Source of the DNA: 34-65-8 sp046294735
GTDB taxonomy: Bacteria > Pseudomonadota > Alphaproteobacteria > Sphingomonadales > Sphingomonadaceae
Reading direction: 5' to 3'
NCBI GenBank assembly: GCA_046294735.1
Contig: JBKBKB010000002.1
Coordinates: forward strand, 372,001-436,000
DNA length: 64,000 nucleotides
Each line of letters begins with the position of its first letter. Within the stretch, counting starts at the first letter, position 1. A program made the position numbers and the translations under genes. The notes under the pieces were generated by a model, which saw only the letters and a list, made by a program, of their open reading frames with translations, had not been told where the DNA came from and did no database searches. Positions 19,422 to 26,238 of this stretch are shown in pieces.

Positions 19422-20303
19422 ATGAGCCAGTCCAAACCCATCCGGAAAGCCGTGTTCCCTGTCGCCGGTCTCGGCACCCGCTTCCTGCCTGCGACCAAGG
19501 CGATCCCGAAGGAAATGCTCCCGATCGTTGACCGGCCGCTAATCCAGTATGCGGTGGACGAAGCGCGCGAGGCGGGGATCGAACAGATGATCTTTGTAAC
19601 CGGGCGCGGCAAGAGCGCGATCGAGGACCATTTCGACATCGCCTTCGAGCTGGAAAAGACCATGTCGGAACGGGGCAAAGACCTCTCTGTGCTGGAACCA
19701 ACCCGGCTCGGCCCCGGCAACTGCGCCTATGTCCGCCAGCAGGAACCGCTTGGCCTTGGCCACGCGATCTGGTGCGCGCGTGACATTGTGGGCGACGAAC
19801 CGTTCGCGATCTTCCTGCCCGACGAGTTCATGCACGCCAACCCTGGCGGCACCGGGTGTATGAAGCAGATGGTCGATGCCTACAACGAAGTGGGCGGAAA
19901 TCTGCTGTCGGTGCTGGAAGTGCCGCGGACACAGGTCTCCAGCTACGGCGTGATCGATCCGGGCACGCAGCGGGGACCGCTGACCGAAGTGCGCGGACTG
20001 GTGGAAAAACCCCCCGTGGACCAGGCCCCGTCAAACAAGATTATTTCCGGGCGATACATCCTCCAGCCGCATGTGATGCGGGTGCTGGAAGCACAGGAAA
20101 AGGGCGCTGGCGGGGAAATCCAGCTGACCGATGCAATGGCGCAGATGATCGGCACCCAGCCTTTCCACGCGGTAACATTTGACGGGCAACGCTACGATTG
20201 CGGCAGCAAGCTGGGCTATGTGGAGGCAACGCTGGCGGTAGCGCTGGAACGGCCAGACATGGGCGCAGATGTCCGGGCGATGGCCAAGCGGCTGCTCAAA
20301 TAG
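19422..20303 (+). CDS. galU: UTP-glucose-1-phosphate uridylyltransferase
   Basis: Makes UDP-glucose from glucose-1-phosphate and UTP, supplying capsule, lipopolysaccharide and glycolipid synthesis. 293 residues. The nucleotide-binding start KAVFPVAGLGTRFLPATKAIPKEM is diagnostic of bacterial GalU. Further support comes from FVTGRGKSAIEDHFD, LGLGHAIWCAR, FLPDEF and the terminal YDCGSKLGYVEA. Upstream, between murA and galU, a TTGACG at 19385 could be a -35 element but I see no matching -10. Downstream it is convergent with an SDR gene. Confidence 0.96.
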   Translation: MSQSKPIRKAVFPVAGLGTRFLPATKAIPKEMLPIVDRPLIQYAVDEAREAGIEQMIFVTGRGKSAIEDHFDIAFELEKTMSERGKDLSVLEPTRLGPGNCAYVRQQEPLGLGHAIWCARDIVGDEPFAIFLPDEFMHANPGGTGCMKQMVDAYNEVGGNLLSVLEVPRTQVSSYGVIDPGTQRGPLTEVRGLVEKPPVDQAPSNKIISGRYILQPHVMRVLEAQEKGAGGEIQLTDAMAQMIGTQPFHAVTFDGQRYDCGSKLGYVEATLAVALERPDMGADVRAMAKRLLK

Positions 20304-20402
20304 GCGGTTGAGCGCTCTCCCCCGGCGGGAGGGGATTGGCGGGAGGTACCGGCGCGCCGCCTTGCCCGGCTGGTTGGCCTTCTGCCGCGCTGCGGCGCAG
20401 GG

Positions 20403-21140
20403 CTAGTTGAGCGTCAGCCCGCCATCGACCACCAGCGTCTGGCCCAGCACATAGGCGCTCAGCGGCGAAGCGAGGAACAGCGCAGCCCCAGCCATGTCCG
20501 CCGGCGTACCCATGCGGTGCAGGGGGATGCGGGCGAGCGCGCCCGCCATCCGCTCCGGATGGTCGGTGGTCACCTTGGTCATCTTGGTGGCGACGAACCC
20601 GGGGGCAATGCCGTTGACGCGAATGCCCTCGCCTGCCCATGCCGCCGCCAGCGTGCGCACCAGCGCCACGGCGGCGGCCTTGGATGCGGCGTAAGCCGGA
20701 TTGCCGATGGTGGCGTGGAAGGCGGCGGTGGAACTGACCACGATCAGCGTGCCCTGCGCGGCGGCAAGGGCAGGCTGGAACTTGCGGGCACAGTCCATCA
20801 CCGAATGGAGGTTGACGTTCACCACCCGGTGCCAGCCGTCGCGTTGGAACTCCGCCCGGCGATACTCGACTGCCCCCTGGCAGGTGACCAGGACGTCGAG
20901 CCGATCCATGCCTTGCGCCGCATCGATCGCGCCGGGGTCGGAGACGTCGACCTGCTCGTAGGCGAGGCCGGTCATGTCACTGCCCGGCTCTTCGGCATAG
21001 TCAGCGGCAGAGGGGCGGGTGCCCCATACCCGCACCTCGGCCCCGCGGGCGAGAAAGGCCTGCGCGATGCCGTTGCCGATGCCGCTGGAGCCGCCGACCA
21101 CCAGTGCGCGCTTGCCAGTCAGGTCGAGCGGGTCGGTCAT
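20403..21140 (-). CDS. short-chain dehydrogenase/reductase (SDR family)
   Basis: NAD(P)(H)-dependent oxidoreductase, 245 residues, classical SDR. Cofactor loop VVGGSSGIGNGIA near residue 15, catalytic Ser in VVSSTAAFHA, YAASKAA with the YxxxK pair, and IAPGFVATKMT. The natural substrate is not evident. It is the last gene of a three-gene minus-strand operon: its ATG overlaps the P450 stop in an ATGA, and the P450 in turn overlaps an acyl-CoA ligase. It may oxidise the alcohol made by the P450 (inference). Confidence 0.9.
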   Translation of the reverse strand: MTDPLDLTGKRALVVGGSSGIGNGIAQAFLARGAEVRVWGTRPSAADYAEEPGSDMTGLAYEQVDVSDPGAIDAAQGMDRLDVLVTCQGAVEYRRAEFQRDGWHRVVNVNLHSVMDCARKFQPALAAAQGTLIVVSSTAAFHATIGNPAYAASKAAAVALVRTLAAAWAGEGIRVNGIAPGFVATKMTKVTTDHPERMAGALARIPLHRMGTPADMAGAALFLASPLSAYVLGQTLVVDGGLTLN

Positions 21141-22429
21141 GCAGCGGTAAAGCGCAGGGGCAGGGTCTTGAGTCCGCCAACGAAGGTGCTGCTGGCTCGC
21201 TGCGGCTCGCCGGCGAGCGCGATCGTGCCGAGCCGGTCAAGCAGCGCTTCGAACAGGATCCGCATCTCCAGCCGGGCGAGGTGCAGGCCGAGGCACTGGT
21301 GCGCCCCGGCCCCGAACGCCAGGTGGCGGTTGGGGCTGCGGGCGGCGTCGAACTTGCGCGGATTGGGGAACTGGGCCGGGTCATGATTGGCGGCAACGTA
21401 GTTCATCATCAGCCAGTCGCCCTTGCGGATCGGCTGGCCGCTCAGCTCGGTATCCCGGGCCGCAGTGCGCATGAAGTGCTGCACCGGCGTGGTCCAGCGG
21501 ATCGCCTCCTCGACAATGCCGGGCAGCAGCGATCGGTCCGCCTTGACCCGTGCCCACTGGTCCGGGTCCTGCGCCAGCGCGAGCATGGCCCCGGCAGTGC
21601 TGGCCGAGGTCGTGTCATGCCCGGCAGTGGCGACGATGATGTAGTAGCCCGCCATGTCTCGTTCCGGCAGCGGTGCGCCGTCTACGGTCGCATTGGCAAT
21701 CACGCTGGCGACATCGTCCGTCGGATTGGCCCGCCGGTCGCGCGCGATCTGGGCGAAGTACTCCTCGAAGCTCTTGACGGCGCCGGCTACCAGCATCGTG
21801 ACCTGCTCCGGCGTCATGTTGTCCATGCCGGTGCCGGACAGGTCCTTGTCCTGTCCGCCGAACATCTGCTGGGTCAGCATCAACATCCGCGGCTCGTCCT
21901 CCTCCGGCACGCCGAGGATCTGCATCACCACATGCAGCGGATAGGGCGCGGAGACGAGCTTGCAGAAGTCCGCTTCCGGCTCGCTTTCGATCAGCCGGTC
22001 AACCGTGCGGTGGGCAAGGTCGCGGATCTCCGCTTCCAACCGCGCCAGGTTGCGGGGCATGAACCAGTCCTGCGTCAGCTTGCGATACTTGGGATGGACC
22101 GGGGCATCGAACACCACCAGCGAATCGACCAGCATGTTGCTGCCGGTGGCCTTGCGGGAGAACTCGATCGCAGCGTTGAGGCTGAACACCACCGGGCGCG
22201 GGTTGTTGAGGAAGGTGGCGTTGTCCTTGCTGATCCGCATCACGTCGTCATAGCGGGTGACCAGCCAGAACGGCTCGAACAGTCCCTCGGTCTCGGGCAC
22301 GATCTTCGCTACCGGCGTCTCACCGCGCAAGCGGTCGAAGGTGTCGAGCAATGGGCTCCATGCGGCATAGCTGTGCGGATCGATCACCTCGCGGGCGACA
22401 TCGGCAGGGAGAACAGGCTCCGTCATCAT
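21137..22429 (-). CDS. cytochrome P450
   Basis: Soluble bacterial class I-type P450, 430 residues. The oxygen-binding I-helix ATAGHDTTS, the K-helix EEAIRWTTP (ExxR), and the heme loop FGAGAHQCLG with the thiolate at about C379 are all present. It does not show the CYP153 hallmark seen in the other P450 of this window, so it is a different family. Operon with an acyl-CoA ligase (upstream) and an SDR (downstream) suggests a hydrophobic carboxylic acid or alcohol substrate, but this is inference. No ferredoxin gene is adjacent. Confidence 0.93.
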   Translation of the reverse strand: MMTEPVLPADVAREVIDPHSYAAWSPLLDTFDRLRGETPVAKIVPETEGLFEPFWLVTRYDDVMRISKDNATFLNNPRPVVFSLNAAIEFSRKATGSNMLVDSLVVFDAPVHPKYRKLTQDWFMPRNLARLEAEIRDLAHRTVDRLIESEPEADFCKLVSAPYPLHVVMQILGVPEEDEPRMLMLTQQMFGGQDKDLSGTGMDNMTPEQVTMLVAGAVKSFEEYFAQIARDRRANPTDDVASVIANATVDGAPLPERDMAGYYIIVATAGHDTTSASTAGAMLALAQDPDQWARVKADRSLLPGIVEEAIRWTTPVQHFMRTAARDTELSGQPIRKGDWLMMNYVAANHDPAQFPNPRKFDAARSPNRHLAFGAGAHQCLGLHLARLEMRILFEALLDRLGTIALAGEPQRASSTFVGGLKTLPLRFTAA

Positions 22430-23970
22430 GCGTTCTCCGCTGCGGCGGCACGGGCGGCATACTCGTCACGCAGCTCGCGCTTGTACAGCTTTCCGTTGGC
22501 CTCGCGCGGCAGTTCAGGCCGAAAGTCGAACAGTCTCGGCATCTTGATCCGCGACAGGCTAGGGGCAAGGAAGTCGCGCAGTTCCTGCTCCAGTTCCGGG
22601 CCTGCAAGGGCCATGTCGACCGGCTGGACCACTGCCACCACCTGCTCGCCCAGGTCCGGCTCCGGCGCGCCGATCACGGCCGCATCCATCACCTTGGGGT
22701 GGGTGACCAGCAGGTTTTCGATCTCTTGCGGATAGATGTTGACCCCGCCGGAGATGATCATGTGGCTCTTGCGGTCGGTCAGATAGAGGAAACCGTCCTC
22801 GTCCATATGGCCGATGTCACCCAGCGTCATCCAGCCCTTTGGGTGCATGGCGTCAGCGGTCTTGTCGGGATCGTTGTGGTAGGTCGGCAGGATGTCGTTC
22901 TCGAAGTAGATCAGCCCGTCCGTGCCCACAGGCACTTCCTCGCCATCTGGCCCGCAAATGTGAAGCTTGCCATGGATCGCACGGCCCACCGTCCCGGGGT
23001 GGGCCAGCCAGTCCGGGCTTCGGACCATGGTCATCCCGATGCCTTCTGAGCCCGCGTAGTACTCGTTGACGATCGGCCCCCACCATTCGATCATCGCCTG
23101 CTTCACAGGCACCGGACACGGCGCAGCGGCATGAAGCGCGCGCTGGTGGCTGGAGAGGTCATACCGGGTACGCACCTCGGGCGGCAGCTTGAGCATCCGC
23201 ACAAAGTGCGTCGGGACCCACTGGCTGTCGGTCACGCGGTGTTGCTCGATTGCGGCCAGCGCGGCTTCGGGGTCAAACTTCTCCATCACTACCACGGTCG
23301 CACCGAGGCGATGAACCGTGCTGCACCAGCCAATCGGCGCGGCGTGGTAAAGCGGCGCGGGCGAAAGGTAGATCATGCTGCCATCAGAGGGCATCCCGGC
23401 CCCCATGGTTGCCAGCATGACCAGCGGATTGAGTGCGAGGATATCGGGATCGGCTGGAGGCGCGGGGCGGATCCCCTTCGGCCGGCCGGTCGTGCCCGAA
23501 GAATAGAGCATGACGAGCCCGGGCGCCTGGTCGGCAATCGGTTCCGCCAGCTGCGCGGCCAGGGCGGCTTCGAAGTCATCGGCTCCGCCCGAGCCAAGCA
23601 CCAGGGTCGGTATGTCGGCACCAGCAGCGGGCAAGGCAGACAGAATCTCGGCAAACTTGGTCGAGCTGATCAGCAGCTTGGCTTCGCTGTCCTTCAGGAT
23701 ATAGGCAATCTCAGGCGCGGTCAGCCGCGTGGAAATCGGCACCAGCATGGTGCCCGCCCGCTGTGATCCCCACACCAGTTGAAGATACCAGACGTTGTTC
23801 TCCATCAGCACGGCAAAAGCATCGTTCGGGCCAAGGCCGTGGGCCCGCAGGAGATGGGCAAAGCGGTTGGCGGTCGCGTCCATCGCGCCATAAGTGACCA
23901 CTTCACCGCTGGCAGCCATGACAATGGCTGGGTGATCAGGGCGATTCTGGGCGTGGGTGATCGGATGCAT
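22426..23970 (-). CDS. AMP-forming acyl-CoA synthetase/ligase (ANL superfamily)
   Basis: Activates a carboxylic acid as acyl-adenylate and then CoA thioester. 514 residues. The P-loop-like VMLYSSGTTGRPKGI, the A8 hinge LTDRKSHMIISGGVNIYPQEIE and the catalytic lysine in NGKLYKREL near the C-terminus are intact, so it should be active. Chain-length specificity cannot be read. ATG 23970 (MHPITHAQNRPDHPAIV) fits the family start; an in-frame extension to 24051 runs into the terminator-like hairpin of the preceding gene. It overlaps the P450 start by 4 bases and heads the ligase-P450-SDR operon. Confidence 0.9.
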   Translation of the reverse strand: MHPITHAQNRPDHPAIVMAASGEVVTYGAMDATANRFAHLLRAHGLGPNDAFAVLMENNVWYLQLVWGSQRAGTMLVPISTRLTAPEIAYILKDSEAKLLISSTKFAEILSALPAAGADIPTLVLGSGGADDFEAALAAQLAEPIADQAPGLVMLYSSGTTGRPKGIRPAPPADPDILALNPLVMLATMGAGMPSDGSMIYLSPAPLYHAAPIGWCSTVHRLGATVVVMEKFDPEAALAAIEQHRVTDSQWVPTHFVRMLKLPPEVRTRYDLSSHQRALHAAAPCPVPVKQAMIEWWGPIVNEYYAGSEGIGMTMVRSPDWLAHPGTVGRAIHGKLHICGPDGEEVPVGTDGLIYFENDILPTYHNDPDKTADAMHPKGWMTLGDIGHMDEDGFLYLTDRKSHMIISGGVNIYPQEIENLLVTHPKVMDAAVIGAPEPDLGEQVVAVVQPVDMALAGPELEQELRDFLAPSLSRIKMPRLFDFRPELPREANGKLYKRELRDEYAARAAAAENA

Positions 23971-24052
23971 CGGGTCAGGCTCTCTCCATCGCGGTGCTTG
24001 GTGCACCATCTGTTGCGATTCGAAACCTACCGCGCGCTGGCCACGCGGCAAG

Positions 24053-24088
24053 AAAAAAGGGCCGCCGGTTCAACCGGAAGCCCTTTTT
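24053..24088 (-). terminator. intrinsic terminator after the M23 peptidase gene
   Basis: A stem pairs AAAAAGGGC (24054-24062) with GCCCTTTTT (24080-24088), enclosing a CCGG/CCGG inner stem. Read on the minus strand it ends in a U-run and lies about 40 bases after the M23 peptidase stop. The A/T tracts on both sides would also allow function on the plus strand. Confidence 0.8.
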
Positions 24089-24127
24089 GCTATCCTTGCG
24101 AGCGATCCGAAGAAGGATCGGCTGTTG

Positions 24128-24880
24128 TTACTCGCCGTCGCCCTGGCCGCCGCGGCCAGTAGCCAGGGCAAACGCCTGCCGGGCTTCCGATTCGACCATG
24201 TAGGGGATCGGGTTCACCGGAGCACCGGCAATGCGCACTTCATAATGCAGGTGCGGGCCGGTCGAACGACCGGTCGAACCGACATACCCGATGATCTCGC
24301 CCTTGCGTACCCGCTGCCCTTCAGCAACAGCCAGGCGCGAGAGATGGGCGTAGCGGGTCTGCAGTTCGCCGCCATGCTCGACGGAGATGTAGAGGCCGTA
24401 GCTGCTGAACCAGTCAGCGCGGCTGACAATGCCATCGGCCGTGGCATAAACCGGTGTGCCGGTGGGCGCGGCCAGGTCAATCCCGACGTGATTACGACGG
24501 CCGCCCAGAACCGGGTGAGTCCGCATTCCGAAATTGCTCGACATGCGCGCATCTTCAAGCGGCATACGCGACGGGATCGAGATCCCGGTAATCGGGCCAG
24601 GCACCGTAGTTGTCGGTTCTTCGGTTCCGTCGAGAGAGCGCCACTGCGAGAACAGCTGGCGAAACTGGGCATCGCCAGAGAGTGCGCCGGCGCGGTTTTC
24701 CTGGATCGGCGCAGTCACATCAGCTGCTGCAGCGCTGCTGTTGGCAAGTGCGGGTTGCGAAACGAAAGCGACAGCAAGCAGCGCCATCAGCCTTGCGAGG
24801 CGCGAGAAAAGGGTGTTTGCGACCAAGGTTCTGTCCGTCCTTTGCTGGCAGCGCCCCTGCTGCCGACCCCGTTTTGACAT
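24128..24880 (-). CDS. M23 family metallopeptidase (LytM-type)
   Basis: Probable periplasmic peptidoglycan endopeptidase or LytM regulator. 250 residues: hydrophobic signal segment at about 28-47 (LARLMALLAVAFVSQPALA), a variable linker, then an M23 domain at about 120-235. Zinc ligands are seen in NHVGIDLAAPTGTP (HxxxD) and in GPHLHYEV (HxH), so it is likely active. ATG 24880 is used; a GTG directly before it is possible. It is not linked to other wall genes and is followed by a terminator. Confidence 0.87.
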   Translation of the reverse strand: MSKRGRQQGRCQQRTDRTLVANTLFSRLARLMALLAVAFVSQPALANSSAAAADVTAPIQENRAGALSGDAQFRQLFSQWRSLDGTEEPTTTVPGPITGISIPSRMPLEDARMSSNFGMRTHPVLGGRRNHVGIDLAAPTGTPVYATADGIVSRADWFSSYGLYISVEHGGELQTRYAHLSRLAVAEGQRVRKGEIIGYVGSTGRSTGPHLHYEVRIAGAPVNPIPYMVESEARQAFALATGRGGQGDGE

Positions 24881-24970
24881 CACCCGTAGGGTCCGATGTC
24901 AGTGCTGTTTATCTTTCACCTGATCCACCGGAACCGACCGGCAGTCTGTGTGTTGGTGGGTTGTGCAGGA

Positions 24971-25768
24971 TCAGGCCGGATGCGCAAGGTCTGCATAGAA
25001 ACCGCGCGACAGACCGGCAGCGAGACGCGCTGAGTCGTTGAACGGCGGCTTAACGGCACCACCGAAGTACCGGCGAACCAGCGCTTGCCAGTGGTTTTCG
25101 GGCGATTCACCGTGGGCAGCACACCAAGCGACAAAATGCTTGGTTCCCACGCCGACATGACGAATTTCGTCGTCAAGGATTCGTTGCAGGATACGCGCGC
25201 CATGCGCATCGCCCTGATCGCTGACCCGTTCCAGCGTGGCCGGAGTCACATCGAGCCCGCGCGCCTCCAGCACCATCGGCACCACTGCCAGCCGGGCCGC
25301 AACGTCATGCGCGGTCGCTGCGGCCGCCTGCCATAGCCCGCCGTGGGCCGGAAGCGCACCGTAGCGGCTGCCGAGCTGGTGTAGCTTGCGAGCAAGCAAG
25401 GCGAAATGCATCGCCTCGTCCGCTGCCACGTCCAGGAAATCGGATACGAACTCCGGCCCCATCTCCGCTCCGAACCGCCCCGCCATATCAAGGGCAAGGT
25501 CAATCGCGACAAACTCGATATGCGCCAGCGCATGCCACAGCGCGATCCGGCCCCGAACCGATCCGCCTTTGCCGCGCCTGGGCACCTGACCCGGCGCAAG
25601 CAATTCGGGCTGGTCGGGCCTCGCGGGAACGTCGGGCATGGCCGTGTCGAACACGAACGCCAGCCGCCCCTGCCGCCAGCCGCGCGCCACATCGCGGGCC
25701 GCCATCGCCTTGGCGCGCGGCGCGCCAGTCAGCAGCGCAGCATGGATGGCGGCACTGACGCTGGTCAA
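24971..25768 (-). CDS. DUF455 family ferritin-like protein
   Basis: 265 residues, mostly helical, matching the DUF455 ferritin-like fold. Carboxylate/histidine metal motifs occur in series: HALAHIEFVAIDLA (near residue 81), DVAADEAMHFALLARKL, and ILQRILDDEIRHVGVG. These would build a di-iron site, but the reaction is unknown; some relatives are involved in tRNA hydroxylation-like chemistry (weak inference). Its ATG overlaps the bcp stop by 4 bases, making it the last gene of a glnE-bcp-DUF455 operon. Confidence 0.8.
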   Translation of the reverse strand: MTSVSAAIHAALLTGAPRAKAMAARDVARGWRQGRLAFVFDTAMPDVPARPDQPELLAPGQVPRRGKGGSVRGRIALWHALAHIEFVAIDLALDMAGRFGAEMGPEFVSDFLDVAADEAMHFALLARKLHQLGSRYGALPAHGGLWQAAAATAHDVAARLAVVPMVLEARGLDVTPATLERVSDQGDAHGARILQRILDDEIRHVGVGTKHFVAWCAAHGESPENHWQALVRRYFGGAVKPPFNDSARLAAGLSRGFYADLAHPA

Positions 25769-26238
25769 AGCGCCTTCGCCGCCTCCAGCACTTCGGCGGC
25801 ATGGCCCTTGACCTTCACCTTGGGCCAGACCTGTGCGATCCGCCCCCCTGCATCGACCAGCACGGTCGTGCGGACCATGCCCATGTAGGTCTTGCCATAC
25901 ATGCTTTTCTCAGCCCAGATGCCAAGTGCATCGGACAGGCCACCGGTTTCCGCATCGGTTGCCAGCGCCACTGTCAGCCCATGCTTGTCGATGAACTTGC
26001 GATGCTTCGCCGGGGGATCCTTGCTAATGCCCATAATGGCAAGACCTGCGGCATCGAACGCGCCCTTGAGAGCGGAAAAGTCCTTCGCCTCGCTGGTGCA
26101 GCCAGGCGTATCGTCCTTGGGATAGAAGAACAGCACCAGCCCCTGCCCGCGAAAGTCCGATGGTTTCACAGTGCCGCCCTCGGGGGTTTCCATGGCAATG
26201 TCGGGCAGCATGTCGCCAGTGGTGGGAAACTTGCTCAT
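25765..26238 (-). CDS. bcp: thioredoxin-dependent thiol peroxidase (BCP/PrxQ family)
   Basis: Reduces hydroperoxides. 157 residues. The peroxidatic cysteine is in KDDTPGCTSEAKDF, and the family blocks FRGQGLVLFFYPKD and GISKDP are present. The resolving cysteine that usually lies five residues later (GCTTEACDF-type) is replaced by lysine here, so the enzyme may work as a 1-Cys form or use another partner. ATG 26238 shares one base with the glnE stop (TGATG), so translation is coupled. It precedes the DUF455 gene. Confidence 0.9.
   Translation of the reverse strand: MSKFPTTGDMLPDIAMETPEGGTVKPSDFRGQGLVLFFYPKDDTPGCTSEAKDFSALKGAFDAAGLAIMGISKDPPAKHRKFIDKHGLTVALATDAETGGLSDALGIWAEKSMYGKTYMGMVRTTVLVDAGGRIAQVWPKVKVKGHAAEVLEAAKAL

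Noticed and set aside
21104..22735. 543-codon plus-strand open frame opposite the P450 gene
   Set aside because: Antisense shadow of a gene with intact P450 signatures.
24053..24088. Hairpin considered as a small RNA or mobile palindrome
   Set aside because: Its A-tract/stem/T-tract form and position just after the M23 peptidase stop are fully explained by an intrinsic terminator.
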